Assembly (NCBI GenBank): GCA_036245525.1
Contig: BTPG01000008.1
Coordinates: 28,193,540 to 28,257,539 of the forward strand
Origin: Semisulcospira habei
Lineage: Eukaryota; Mollusca; Gastropoda; Semisulcospiridae
Length of the DNA stretch: 64,000 nt
Direction of reading: 5' to 3'
In this document: positions 40,645 to 52,301 of the stretch, in pieces
How the letters are laid out: each line of letters begins with the position of its first letter
Position numbering within the stretch: position 1 is the first letter of the stretch
Notes under the pieces: generated by a model
What the model was told of the DNA's origin: nothing
What the model saw: the letters and a program-made list of their open reading frames with translations, nothing else
Database searches by the model: none
Position numbers and translations under genes: made by a program

Positions 40645-41483
40645 GCTGTAGCAAGCATCTGAAATTCCACTGACCTCACCGTCCGTTCCTCAAAGTCTAA
40701 GTCACATTGCTACATGATGTCGCCATTTCCGCATAGCTGCAGTCCTATCGACCGTGCCTTAAAATGGCATAACTTCCGACCGCGTGGAAGCCTTCGTCGA
40801 CAAACTTGGACGTACAGCGATATGTATTTCATTTCGCTTGTGACCAGAGCCGGACGCATCCTGATCGTAGGGCGCAGGACGCCTTGTGCTCCAGTAGTAG
40901 AAGCCTTCGTCGATAAATCTGACGAACAGACTTAAGAAGTACCGGAAGTAGCCGAGAGCAGACATATCTTGGCTGTACAGAAGCGACTTCTGACGTGCCA
41001 CCTGCGGTTGATGTCCATCGTAACATCTCTCCTGCAATAACTTCAGTAGTGCTGAACTTGGACAAAAACGTTTGAGTGACTGCACATGAAAACGGCAAAG
41101 AAGTCACACTTCGCCTTCTGCTGACACAATATTACCGTGGGGCGCAGAGAATGCATCCGTCTTCGGGTCTCACCGCGAAGCTACATTGACGTAGAATATC
41201 TGGGTTTCCTTACATTCTCCTGTACTTTCCTGTTTTCGACGGGAGTTGATGTGTACCGGATACTCTTTTTGGACTGAGACAAAGAGTAGCCTATGCCGAA
41301 GCCAGAGTTTCGTCAATTGAGTAAAATTTCGAATTCGCTCACTGGATTGGAAGTAGGTCTGAAAACATACAGTAGAGACGCAAGTCATCTGAAGACTCTT
41401 TGGACAGCTGTTCGATCCGTCTCTCGTAACGAGTGCGTAGAACGTACAGGATGATTCTGACGAGATCGATGTATGTTTCCAGA
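40645..41483 (+). other. Downstream region of the SEA/EGF gene
   Basis: Probable 3' UTR start. No AATAAA is seen before 41483; the first candidate signal is AATAAA at 41750-41755. Open frames on both strands here have no domain. Confidence 0.4.
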
Positions 41484-41592
41484 GCCCAATCCAGACGAGC
41501 CTCGGGCCCACAACGGCCGCATTGGGCCCGCGCACCTCTGTGCGGGGGGGCCACTGCGGTCGTCGTGGGCCCGGTGACGTTTTGCTATTGGC
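41484..41592. repeat. Family D palindrome
   Basis: GCCCAATCC..CTCGGGCCCACAACGGCCGC mirrored by GCGGTCGTCGTGGGCCCGG..TTTGCTATTGGC; centre GCGCACCTCTGTGCGG. If transcription runs to 41755 it lies in the 3' UTR. Confidence 0.75.
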
Positions 41593-41913
41593 CAGGGTAC
41601 CATAGTAACCCCCTTGTGTATTCTGCACTGGTGGCTGCATTCACAAAGGGGCTACACTCGCCCGTAGCATTCATAGTCAGAGACTTCAGTCTTCCGCTTT
41701 ATACCAAATAGTATCTGGGGCATGTGGGGTATCTTGGGTAGCAAACTGTAATAAACTGTCTCCACGCTTCAGCGTACAATGTATCCTGGTTATGGTGTCT
41801 TACCCGTTGGGCTTTCATTCTGACCGGTCTGGAATCGGTCATGCACACGCAGTACCTGTCTCGAACTCTAGATATTTTGCACGTGCGCTGCGGAGGGCAG
41901 TGTGTTAGACATA
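41593..41913. other. No gene seen; candidate polyadenylation signal
   Basis: AATAAA at 41750-41755 could end the SEA/EGF transcript; otherwise nothing recognised. Confidence 0.35.
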
Positions 41914-42135
41914 TTAACCCCTTTACTGCCGGTACATGGCGCACGGTCACCCATCTGCAAGAGGCATAGATCCTCATGAGCCCCCGCAGTCGCGGGGGCT
42001 CATGAGGATCTATACCTCTTGCTGATCTCGCGTGTATTTATATTAATGTTTTTTTTCACTCAAGCTGAACTGTAATCCGTCGGTCAGTCGTGATTTCAGA
42101 GATTTAATACACGGCCACGGGCAGTGGAGGGGTTA
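41914..42135. mobile_element. Family B MITE, full length
   Basis: TTAACCCCTTTACTGCCGG to GGCAGTGGAGGGGTTA. Hairpin 41958-42022 is perfect apart from one base: GCAAGAGGCATAGATCCTCA, TGAGCCCCCGC. Confidence 0.85.
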
Positions 42136-42305
42136 CTTGTGATCAGATGAAGGTGGTGTGTGCACAAGAATCATAACTGGAGTTGTTGTGACAGTTCTGT
42201 AGATTGTTGGGGTTGCCTTAAAGGAAAGGCGATGACATTGTGGTCTCATATGCTTGAAAGTATTTGAGTACATGTCAGTGTTAAAGAATATCAGAGTCAG
42301 TGAGC

Positions 42306-42420
<115 letters not shown>

Positions 42421-42669
42421 ATGGTGTGTTTGATTCCAATAAACCTTATTGTGAATTGTAATATAGTTTACCTCAAATATTGTGATGATGCAGGCAATAT
42501 AATCAAAGGTATGTACGGTGACGACACAACTGAAAAAACAAACCATAAGGAAACAAGCCTCCTGTTTAAGTCACTCCAGTCAGTTTAATTGACTAGATTC
42601 TCTTACACAGAATTTTTGTTGAATTAGGTTTTCAGTTCTTTCATTTGTAGATTTAGAAAGATAGATAGT

Positions 42670-42882
42670 TTAACTCATTCAGCTCGACGCACGTATTTCC
42701 CAAATTTTGGAGGTGTCATCTAACGACTATGCACCAGTTGCAAGAATTGGATCGACCATGATAATTCAAGAGTAGTGCCAGATTAGCTTGGCGCCGACAG
42801 GCGCCAAGCTAATCTGGCACTACCCTTGAATTATCATGGTCGACCCATCTCCTGCTGTAGTGCGTCAGGGTTGAATGGGTTA
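42670..42882. mobile_element. Family A MITE, full length
   Basis: 213 bp from TTAACTCATTCAGCTCGACG to AGGGTTGAATGGGTTAA. Hairpin 42749-42845 near perfect. Ends and orientation as in 35468-35681. Confidence 0.87.
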
Positions 42883-43360
42883 AGGACGTTTCAGACACAA
42901 GATTTTCCAAAAGGAGAAACATGTGCTCACGAAGCTGTACTAAACTTTAGTAAATAAAGTTAGAATATAGTTGACATAGTGCTAAAAGTGCTTGGTCGGG
43001 TATAAATATTTAAAGAAGCTTTAATTTTATGTAGAGTTGTCACCTACGCACTCACTGTTGTAACGCACGGGGCTTTTGTGGGAATGATAAACATTTAGTG
43101 CAAACGTACATTGTAATACTTTTGTTTTATAATATCAACAATACCATTGTTTAGATTATAGTGGGATAAAGTATTACATTGTACAAATCTCTAGTAAGAT
43201 ATTAGTCGTTTATTTAGGCTTAAAAACAGTCCATCTGTTGAAGGGATGTAAATTTGCTCATCTTGCGTGTAAATGTGTCGGAAAAACTGATTGGATGATC
43301 GTGAGAGGTACATGCATATTGGTCTAGGTCTGGGATGTGATTTGAGTGATAGCTTTGGTG
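42883..43360. other. No gene seen
   Basis: AT-rich unique-looking sequence. Confidence 0.4.
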
Positions 43361-43420
43361 AACACTGGTTATCGCCCACCATCCGCTACTACGTAGCGGA
43401 TCGAAGGCGGTAACCAGTGT
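43361..43420. repeat. Hairpin (family J)
   Basis: AACACTGGTTATCGCC and ATCCGCTACTACGTAGCGGAT, then GGCGGTAACCAGTGT. One copy in the window. Confidence 0.75.
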
Positions 43421-43814
43421 GCGGCTCTTTGTAGATGTATCCTTCATGTGACAACATTCGATGAATGTTGGTATAAAACTGTCATAATCAAAGGTGCTCA
43501 AGCTAGCTCCTACCAATCTCATGCAATATACCTGTGAATATGTTTTTTGAGGGAAGTTGTTTACTGTGACCGTATCGGATGCGTGTTTTGTTGACATGTT
43601 TGTTAGTGAGGCATGTTAAATTGTTGTTATTTATAATTTGTGATATATCTAGTGAAGACTGAGTATTTTATCGGAGGGGAATAAAGATATTTTGGAAAGA
43701 AAAGTTTCTCTTGATGTAGTCGATGTGTGCTCTTTGGTTTGCGTGTTTGTGTGTAATGGTGTGTGTGCGTTCGTGCGTGCGTGTGTGTCTGTGTGATGGT
43801 GTATGTGTGCGTGC

Positions 43815-43882
<68 letters not shown>

Positions 43883-44199
43883 TGCGTGCGTGCGTGAGTG
43901 TCATACGTGAGATTTGCAGGTAGCGGAGCACAATTCTACATTACATATTTACGAGCAAAGGAAATGAGATATCTTTCGGGGATGAACCCAAAAATGTCGT
44001 ATTTCTTTTGCACGTCAGAATACATTACTCACAAAGCGATTTGACAATAGGAGTCGAGTGTAATATGGGAGAATTGGTTTTTTTTTTTTTTTACCTTGGT
44101 GGGCGGAATGCGAGCTTCAGCGAGAACTCCTCCATAAAAATCCAAAGTGAACATTCTACGACATCGATCCCACGAAAACCCTATTATATTGCTTAAAAG
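43421..44199. other. No gene; (GT)n at 43820-43880
   Basis: TG-rich stretch 43740-43900 with a pure GT core. Poly-T 44079-44092. Nothing else recognised. Confidence 0.5.
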
Positions 44200-44446
44200 T
44201 TAACTCCTTCACTATCGAGAAAAAACGGACACCACACCGACTGCCGCAAGAGGTACAGATCCTCACGAGCCCCCGCAATTGCGGGGGCTCATGAGGATCT
44301 ATACCTCTTGCTGAAACCACTTTGTACCCACTCTTCATGGGACGACTGGAGCTCTTTCGCGTCAGTGAAAATGTACACAGATTTCAGACGCGCAATGTAC
44401 AAATTTCAGACGCGCAATGTACGAACAGTGGCAGTGAAGGAATTAA
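44200..44446. mobile_element. Family B MITE, full length with internal duplication
   Basis: TTAACTCCTTCACTATCG to GGCAGTGAAGGAATTAA. Hairpin GCAAGAGGTACAGATCCTCA..CCCCCGCAATTGCGGGGG. A 29-bp block (ATTTCAGACGCGCAATGTAC) is duplicated at 44370-44422, making it longer than its siblings. Confidence 0.85.
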
Positions 44447-44589
44447 GACCACGTGCCTCCTTTTACTCACCTTTTTTTCGGGGGTGTTGGAAATTTGACA
44501 TACCGCCTTGAAAGCTAACTACGCGACATGTTCAAGTCTGACTTATAAATGTGCTTCCGATAGCAGACTCTTTCATCGGTGTCCCTCTA

Positions 44590-44687
44590 ATACTGTGAAT
44601 CTCAGTCGAGTGGTTTTAAAACCTTATCCTACGAGCGAAAGCGAGTAGGATAAGGTTTTAAGAGCACGAGAGTAAGATACACAGTAT
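44590..44687. repeat. Hairpin (family K)
   Basis: ATACTGTGAATCTCAG..GGTTTTAAAACCTTATCC and GTAGGATAAGGTTTTAAGAG..ACACAGTAT. Confidence 0.75.
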
Positions 44688-44987
44688 CACTTAAACATCG
44701 ATGTAAGAATCTATTTCTTACTGACCATTTTCTTTGCAGTAATCCTAAGTGTGTTGGTTTTCGGCACACGCCTAGCCACAACAAAACCGCCATCATTTCT
44801 GACGTAATTTATTGTGTAATGTGGCGTTATTAATTTTTTTTATGCCAGACAAATGTTCATACACGATGACGTAATAGCAAATACAAGACGCCAGAGTCCC
44901 AGTCATCTCCATAAAATGCCGTCATTGCACTTGAACTTAAAGTAGGTCAAGTTTCAATATCGCGTCAGTGTGCCTGTACCTTGTTGA

Positions 44988-45792
44988 CATAGGGACCCGA
45001 TGATAGTAGCTTAGACTAGTGCAAATCTGCTGCGCTACCGTGTACGCGCCACCGCCTACTAAGCTCAAGACAGAATATAGGAGAGGAAACGAAGGACACC
45101 AGCGAAAATCTAGGCTGTGGCCGGAAGTATCCCGGAAATCTTTCTCAACATCTAGAGTTGAACGTTAAACCCTTTAGTGGAGTGCCGTGAAAGAGGCCAC
45201 TATGCACTGCAGTGCATCCATTGTTTTCTGCTGTGTTTACTCTAAAAGTCGGAGAGAATTACTCGAAAACATATTGAAAACTGAGCAGTGTTTAAACCAG
45301 ACTCCATTAAAGTAGACCTTATCGGGCTGGGGGAAATACGTACCTAAAGCGACTGCTGCGTGCAGGTCACAAGTTCATGTCGACGGTAAGATGCACTCTT
45401 GTTTTAATATCATTGGATATGCTAATTTACATAAACCAATGAAAAATGAGCATGAGACATATTTACGGCCGAATCTAAAACCTTCAACTCGATCAGTGTC
45501 TGCTATGAATGATGCTTGACTGTGCAAAAAGCCTTGATACTAAACTATCAGTTTTGATCGGAGGACAAGGTTGGTATAGATTTGTGGGAAAATGGTCTGT
45601 TCTGTTCGAGGTTCAAGTTTAGGCAGATGGTTGCTTTGAGGGTTGAAACTTTCTGGAATCACAGTGCTTCGTCGATTTGTGTGACTGTCGTTTCTTCCCT
45701 TGTATTCTGTCTTGAGCTTAGTAGGCGGTGGCGCGTACGCGGTGGCGCAGCGGATTTGCATTAGTCAAAGCTACTATCATTGGGCCCCTATG
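44988..45792. mobile_element. Family E foldback with long spacer
   Basis: Left arm 44988-45099 (CATAGGGACCCGATGATAGT, AGCTTAGACTAGTGCAAATC..) and right arm about 45683-45792 (..GATTTGCATTAGTCAAAGCT, ACTATCATTGGGCCCCTATG) are inverted copies, about 85% alike by eye. The spacer of about 580 bp has no domain-bearing frame. It could be a foldback transposon or a hairpin opened by an insertion. Confidence 0.75.
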
Positions 45793-45868
45793 CTCGTTAA
45801 GGACTACACTTTCTACAATACAAGCTTGTGTTCGCATGGCCGTTCACGCACCGGATGTGTATGAAAAA

Positions 45869-45904
45869 CACACGTGTGATACAGCCAAACTGTATCGCAC
45901 GTGT
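45869..45904. repeat. Short hairpin (family L)
   Basis: ACACGTGTGATACAG, loop CCAAA, CTGTATCGCACGTGT. Confidence 0.6.
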
Positions 45905-47020
45905 CTCAGTGATACAGCGTTTCCGCTCAAAGAAGGAGGTGTGCAATAAATGATAATTCACCCATGTCACTACACGCCCCCCCCCCCCCTCCCCCCCCCC
46001 CACCCACCTATTTTTGTAGGGGAGTTAAATTTAGAGGGGTGACAGGGATTTGTTAGTCACCGGACGTAAGGGTAGCATAGGTAAGTTATTTGTCCTTTAC
46101 ACGAGGAAATGCTGCCGCACGAGTCTAAGGACGGCGTGTGACGCACGTGATCGCTCAATCTGCGCGATCGGGTGGTTTAGACTGTTTCACGTTCATCGAA
46201 CATTTAACTGAGCGCATTTTGGCTAAACCTCACGATATCCAAATTGTTGGTGAGTTGCTTTCCAACAGCAAACGAAAGCAGTCGCAGCAGGGGCGTCTTC
46301 ACGAATGGCAGTAAGTACAGGCAACAATTCTTTACTGGCCATTTGCTCGGGAAGGGGGGGGGGGGGGGGTGTCCGTGTTTGCTTGTTATGTTATTATTAT
46401 TAGTTTGGTTAGTGCGTATTGGGGGGCAAGTGTAAGAATGCAGAAGTAAATGCCATTTATTGTATTTGGTAGTATCTAGCGTCGGAGTGTATATTTGGAA
46501 GTGAGTCGTATGGTGACGTGTAAATATGTATTTTGTTGAGTTTGAATTATTATTGTTGAGGGAGACAGGTGAGGGAATACAGAAGACGGCAATTGAAATT
46601 GCGGGAAGAGTGATGTGATTGCCTTTCTTTTGATGTTAGTTATTCATATGTATATTTTGCACCTGTGTTTTAGTGCATCCAAATCCAACGGTCTAAACAT
46701 CCAAAAACCTAAAAAAAAAAAAAAACTAACTGGCTAAGTCCGCCGCCGTGCTGTGCGGAAGGTCTGGTTGGTTCGTTAGAGTGGAGGCTGGCTGTGTCAC
46801 TCCGCCTTGTGGGTCTACGACGCCGTACCTGCACGCTGTTGCGAGTGTCGCGGCACACCCCGTGTTTAGCCAGGTCTGGTCGTCCCATTTAGTAGCTTCT
46901 AACTTTTTTAAAGAAAAGTCTTGTTTATTTATAAACTTGTAAAGGACGTTGTGAGGTTGATTTCATCTCCTCGTAGTGACAATGTTGTGAGAGGAGCTTT
47001 GTCGCAGTGACAGAAAGATT
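45905..47020. other. No gene; poly-C and poly-G tracts
   Basis: C-rich 45977-46003, G-rich 46354-46369, poly-A 46713-46727. Open frames have no recognisable domain. Confidence 0.4.
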
Positions 47021-47292
47021 TTGAAATATTGTATTATAAAAGCAGCCATGTGTTACGAAGGACTTTATCGCGGAAGCAAGAGCGTTAAGCTGAGCTGAGC
47101 TCGACGGTTGTGCTTCCGTCGAGAAGGTCCAGTGACTTGTTTCACTATACATTTGATATTGTGTATTCTGAAATATTGTGTTGTTTAAAGGGGCCATGTG
47201 CTATTAAGGTCTTTATTGCGGAAGCGAAAGCATTAATTTAATTTGAACTTGTCGTTTGTGCTCCCGCTGAGGAGATTCAGTAGCTTGTGAAT
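47021..47292. repeat. Diverged tandem duplication, unit about 142 bp
   Basis: GAAATATTGT..GCCATGTGTTACGAAGGACT, TTATCGCGGAAGCAAGAGC and TTGTGCTTCCG in the first half recur as GAAATATTGT..GCCATGTGCTATTAAGGTCT, TTATTGCGGAAGCGAAAGC and TTGTGCTCCCG from 47163. Confidence 0.65.
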
Positions 47293-47667
47293 TATATTTG
47301 TTTTTCTCAATTTTCATTTGTATTTTATTAAAGATATTTGTGTTATTATATATTTGTTGTTTTGTATTGTGCATAATGGATATTCGGGTTGCGGAGTTTG
47401 GACGTGTGTGTGTGTGAATGTGATGTGTGAGTGCGTGGTTAGGATTGAGTGAGGATATTTTGGATTATTGTCAGTTTTAATAAATGTTGTCGTAATTGTT
47501 CCTCTGGTGTTTGTGTTAGTGTGGGTTGGTTGTTCTCGAGTGGTAGCGCTCATAGCCGGTCGCGCCCTGGAAGCGGGAGTCGTGACAACCCTTGTACCAA
47601 CCCGATCATGCAATGCACCAGAAAGCTGCCTAACCTGTTTTACCACGGGGCCCACCTCAATCATATG
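47293..47667. other. No gene seen
   Basis: TG-rich AT-rich sequence, then GGTCGCGCCCTGGAAGCGGG near 47553. No domain found. Confidence 0.35.
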
Positions 47668-47855
47668 TTAACCTCTTCCCTTCCAACACCGTACGTACAT
47701 TTTGTTTCAGAAAACTGTGTTCACTGAACGACCAAAAGTCCACAACACCTGTCTTAAAAAAAAAAAATGGGTCTCAGCAAGAGGCATAGATCCTCATGAG
47801 CCCCCGCAGACGCAGTTTGATCGCGTTCACATTTACTCTGCAGCTAAGGGGTTAA
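47668..47855. mobile_element. Family B MITE missing the second hairpin arm
   Basis: TTAACCTCTTCCCTTCC to GCAGCTAAGGGGTTAA. Keeps GCAAGAGGCATAGATCCTCA, TGAGCCCCCGC but continues straight into the TTGATCGCGTTCAC flank: a precise loss of the right arm. Confidence 0.75.
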
Positions 47856-48701
47856 CATCAGAGTGGACACTTGCACAAAGCACCTTCGCCTTCCGACATG
47901 ATGCCGCCTATGGCGCCATTGCTTTACATTGACCAAAGATCTGCCTTACTTCAGCTGACGTCAAAACCTAACGAAGCACTTCTGTTCTACCCTTGCCGGC
48001 GTCGATCATTTCAGTACTGGTATAGGCTCTCGTTTGTTACGTCGCAGTTTTCGTCACAGCCTGTGCTCATGTTCAGTTTCATTGGTTGCTACCGTCGGTC
48101 TTATGGATAGAGTTCGTTGTTAGGTAAAACATTGAGAATAAAAAGATCATTATTACATACATCAAAGCATGAATGCCGTTGAACAGCCTGACAGGAACTG
48201 AATGTGGCTGGAGCGGTCAACTTCATTATATTTAGGCGTAAATCTACGAAGCGTGAACCTAAATAATAATAGCAATATAATAAAGAGCATTATATCGCGC
48301 TAAATCCCCAGAAGCAGTGGGCTCTAAGCCAAGGGAATCACGCGGTCGACTTGCCAGCGCGAATCAGCCAGTCCCGGCGGTAGCTTTGTCAGTGTTGACG
48401 CCGCTATTCCATTAACTCATATCATACTGAGGCTAAAAGCTTGCAATTTGTACACTGCCATATGCAAGCTACATTATTGTACATACAGATAAGGATATAG
48501 ACCAATGGCTTTAGTTCAAGGGTGGTGCCAGAATAGCTTGTTTTTCGTGTATGCCGGCATTGTTTCCACTAGGTAAGCACATGGCAATGAGCCTACGATG
48601 CATTTTGCTTTGGGAACAGTCAAACCAGCAACAGATTCAAATGACTGAAAACTGACGGTGGACGCACTAATTATGCCCCATAATCCATGGCCCATGGCGG
48701 C
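47856..48701. other. No gene; family A one-armed relic at 48504-48541
   Basis: TTTAGTTCAAGGGTGGTGCC, AGAATAGCTTG at 48510-48540 has no right arm. Otherwise unique-looking. Confidence 0.45.
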
Positions 48702-48755
48702 CAACAAGAGACAACATGATCCGCAGGGGATCATGAGAATTTATGCCTCTTGCAG
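48702..48755. repeat. Family B hairpin, internally deleted
   Basis: CAACAAGAGACAACATGATC, then CGCAGGGGATCATGAGAATT, TATGCCTCTTGC. Confidence 0.55.
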
Positions 48756-49521
48756 ATGGAACTGGCTGGTTAAAGCCGAGGGCTGATTTCTGAACAAAAA
48801 AAAAAAAATGGTTTAAGCCGAGGGCTGATTTGTCTGAACAAAAACAAAAAAAAAAAAAGAAAAAAAAAAAAAAAAAAAAGAAGCCAAAATTCTGATACTG
48901 CCATGTCGAGCGTGAAAGACATGCTGTGAATTATAAGGGAGAAAATCCAATATACTTTAGATGTCATAAGACTGAATTAATCTACGCAGTGTTGTCCCTT
49001 TAAAGCCGACACGAGTAGGTATCCCAAAATCTGGAGCACCTAGATGTTTCTATGCGTTTCTATGGAGTGCATATCTACATGTACCACTTGTGCACGAGTT
49101 GGAGTGTCCATGTACATCATTAATTCATGTGATGGAATACATCTATGCACTTTGCATTACAAAGAGCATGTCAGTTCGCTGTGGAAAGGTTGCACATATT
49201 TTGGTGGGCACAAACATGCCCCAGAAAGCCAAGAAAGTTTGAATTACTCTCACACTGGCACATATGCAAAGATGCACACACACACACATGCATGAACACA
49301 AATCATGTCAGAATCAAGTGCAAACTTTCAATTTATTTCTCCATGAAAGTTCAGCTTTACACTTTTCCAAAGTTCCCATAAAATGGACTGTTTGAAACAG
49401 TTGATGACAACTGTTGTGCTTTAGATGGCTGCACCACAGTTACAAGCTCATGTTTTCATGGGTGACAGTGCAAAGAACTGAAATGTCTGAAAAGACTAGC
49501 TAGGCCTCATGATTCATGGCC
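48756..49521. other. No gene; duplicated poly-A segment
   Basis: GGCTGATTTCTGAACAAAAA at 48781 is repeated at 48825 as GGCTGATTTGTCTGAACAAA, each followed by poly-A. No supported exon. Confidence 0.4.
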
Positions 49522-49588
49522 AGCAAGGGACATAAATTCTCATAATCCCCTGCGTCTGCAGGGGCTCATGAAAATTTATGTCTCTTGC
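49522..49588. repeat. Family B hairpin
   Basis: GCAAGGGACATAAATTCTCA..CCCCTGCGTCTGCAGGGG..CATGAAAATTTATGTCTCTTGC. Confidence 0.75.
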
Positions 49589-50242
49589 AGATGGAACAGG
49601 CTGTCTGAAGACAGTGTTCTGTCTTGACCAAAAAGCTGAAATTCAGCTTTCTGGGATTTTGAAAAAGCTGAATCAGCTTCCAAAACTGAAGACTGTCATC
49701 CATGTATTTTAAATAGACCTGTAAAGGGGGACAGAACAATTCCTGCCATAAACCAGACACATACCCGACACTTATTCCTGATTAAAAAAGTGTCACAAGT
49801 CTAATGGACGATAAAAACTGGTGTTCAGGTGTGCATGCATTTTTTTCTATTTGTCTATGAAGTCAGTCAAGCGTTCTTCCATCCCCAAGGAATATCACAT
49901 GCACAGCGTGAATATGTGTGTAGGCCTGTGCACTGAAAAGGCCACATCATCTTAAATAACAGACCAGGGCAGATCTACAAATACGTCATTCCACTTTTGT
50001 GAAATCTCGCTTTACATTATAAACGAAAATCTTTCTTATCACTGAAATGGATTTACTGTCTTTTGTCAAATTAGCACATATATGCTTACACCAAAGAGTT
50101 GAAAGACTGTACTCCCTGAAACACATAAAGCAAATGCACTGAAAAGTGAGAGACTAACACTACAACAGTAACACTAACAACACCAACTACAAAAGTAACA
50201 TTCTTTCAAAATCTTCTGATGCTCGCACCATACATACACACA
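49589..50242. other. No gene; family S-like scrap
   Basis: Near 49995-50030 CTTTTGTGAAATCTCGCTTT and CGAAAATCTTTCTTATC resemble a decayed family S hairpin. Downstream flank of NDUFB3. Confidence 0.35.
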
Positions 50243-50333
50243 TTAACCCTTTAGCTGTCGGTAGCAGTTTTTGTCATGATAATTCCTGCTGGAATCATGA
50301 TAAAAAAACGCTACTGACAGACAAAAGATTAGT
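50243..50333. mobile_element. Family I palindromic MITE, 3' of NDUFB3
   Basis: TTAACCCTTTAGCTGTCGGT, AGCAGTTTTTGTCATGAT mirrored by ATCATGATAAAAAAACGCTA, CTGACAGACAAAAGATTA. It lies 100 bp after the NDUFB3 stop, possibly in its 3' UTR. Confidence 0.75.
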
Positions 50334-50432
50334 AACTTTATGACAATTAACCCCCTTGTGCATTTAGTTGCCAGTACTGTAAACTTCCCACACATGGGGG
50401 TTAATTTCATAAGTAGTCTATCAATCAGTTTT

Positions 50433-52085
50433 TTAGTGGTGTCCGCCATCACCATGGTGTCCCTCCTTGTGGCCGCTGAAGAATTTCTGGTAGATGATGG
50501 TCAGAACCATAGCGCCTGCTGCCCACTTAAGTCCACGGCCGAGACTCTTAGCTGCGTTCCTCATCTCCCCACCGTAGTTCTCAGGCTGGTACCGCCACAC
50601 TTCATTCCTGTAAACAGTAAAGGAATTTAAAATTAAAGTTAGTACACATCACACGTAACTCCTGTTCCTTCACATTTTATTTTAAAACTAACACAAAAGA
50701 CTAACCAGTACGTCTTAGGGAAGGGTGTCAGTGGTACAAATTATACTCTAATTTCATTACTGGGGTACAGTTTGGTGGTTTCACTGGTAAATCTAAATGT
50801 ACTAATTGCAGTTGCAGAAATACACATATGCAGCATATATTTCTATCTAGAAAACTAACCAGATCTAGAAATAGACTTAGAAGATAATCAGTACCGAGAT
50901 GTGTTGTGTGTGTTGTACACCTAGTAATGAGGCCATATCCCAACAAACACAGTTTGTCTGAGTGACACCAGAAAGTTGTAGAAGGCTTATCATGCAGGCT
51001 CACAGAACTTGACATGGGTATTCAATGAAAGTTTGCATGCACCTAATTTAATTAGTTCTAGAAAAGTTTACCTCAGTCAAGGCATATCAAAGCGGACCAT
51101 TCCTTTCTCAAAAGTGCAGAATTTGTAGTTCAATTACCATTTGTCTTCTTGGTTTCAGTTAGCAAACAAAAATATTTTATACTGTCCGTGTCAATTGACA
51201 CGGGACACCGTCAATGCATTACGAGAGTTGCATGTCATATGCCACAGGACGTTTTGATTGCGTAAAATTGCACAGCGTAATAGTAATACAACATACAAGC
51301 ATCTCAAACATAACTAGTATCAGCATCGCCTGTAACTAACAACAGATTGTTCAGTGTCTGCAGCCGTCAATCTTCATAAGTTCATAAATTGTCTTTGTCA
51401 ACACGCACAAAGTCGGGAAGATCTCAGTAAACTTGATTTGGTAACTTGGAAACACACACACACACACACACACACAAAGTAGCATTTAGTAGCAGCAGTA
51501 TTTCAAAGCTGCAGTTTCCAACCCAGTGGCGCCTTTGGCATTTCTAATGTTAGAAATGTGCACCTGGGGGACGCTTACATGATGTATACGATAATATAAC
51601 CCATTACATCTTGAGGCTGATTTTTATAAACTTGCTCATTGTCCCAAAAACTCCTATGAAAAAATAACAAAAAACGTTTAGGGCTTACTGTCTTCTGTCC
51701 ACCACGAAGGTGATTTCAAAGACGGGGCACCGAAAAGAGGTCTGTACAAATTTTGACCCCAGCTGGGTTCGAATCCACAACCTTTCGGACAAGAGTCGAA
51801 CGTTCTACCAACTGAGCTAGCCAGCTCCCCAAAAACTCCTATGAAGGCTACATTACAGATTACAAGATAGATCAACCATTTTAGTTATTTCAAGCAAAAG
51901 TGTATCAGGATGAAAAGGGTTAATACAGAGAAAGAAGACACAAACCTGATCCAAGGATCTTTCAGTCCACGGGCCTGAAGCATTCTTTGCAGCTCCTCCA
52001 GCTCTGGTATACCTTTGACTTGGTAGCTTCTCCAGTCTGGCACTTCAAAGCCTTTGTGATGATGATGGTGATCACCGCCACCCAT
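50433..52085 (-). CDS. NDUFB3: NADH dehydrogenase [ubiquinone] 1 beta subcomplex subunit 3 (B12)
   Basis: Accessory subunit of the membrane arm of mitochondrial complex I; structural rather than catalytic. Two coding exons join in phase: 52085-51946 (donor AG|GTTTGT) and 50607-50433 (acceptor TTTACAG), giving 104 codons, close to the usual 98 or so. The His-rich start MGGGDHHHHHKGFEVPDWRS matches the family, followed by YQVKGIPELEELQRMLQARG and the hallmark LKDPWIRNEVWRY across the splice. A transmembrane helix WAAGAMVLTIIYQKFF and a His-rich end GHHGDGGHH follow. There is no cleavable presequence, as expected. The base just before the ATG is ambiguous (N at 52086) and does not affect the frame. 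The intron (1338 bp) contains a SINE. Confidence 0.93.
51661..51830 (-). mobile_element. tRNA-Lys-derived SINE with 15-bp target duplication
   Basis: The minus strand starts GGGGAGCTGGCTAGCTCAGT, TGGTAGAAC (acceptor and D arm, box A), then an anticodon arm with loop CTCTTGT, then GGATTCGAACC (box B), followed by a non-tRNA body of about 90 bases and a T/A-rich tail. The direct repeat AAAAACTCCTATGAA flanks it at 51646-51660 and 51831-51845. Acceptor and T stems do not close properly, so it is not a working tRNA gene. It lies in the NDUFB3 intron in the same orientation as the gene. Confidence 0.87.
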
Positions 52086-52301
52086 NACTGACTGCTCAAC
52101 TGTTTTCTGTCAGGAATCAACTAACCTTGGCCGCTAACCTCGACAGCCGGATGTGCAAGGGACGTTACTCTAACCCAAACGAATACAAATTCTTGTAAAC
52201 AGTGCCGTTCGCGGTCGACGAAAGGTTTGATATGCATTGGTGGTTTGTGTTAATAGTTAGCATTTAAAATCCCTTGAAATCTGGCCTCTCATAACAACTA
52301 A

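Noticed and set aside
46540..47640. Solo LTR or LTR retrotransposon remnant
   Set aside because: GGTCGCGCCCTGGAAGCGGG looked primer-site-like, but no paired LTR, TG..CA boundaries or gag/pol frame could be found.
51755..51830. Functional tRNA-Lys(CTT) gene
   Set aside because: Acceptor and T stems do not pair well, and the target duplication plus extra body show a SINE.
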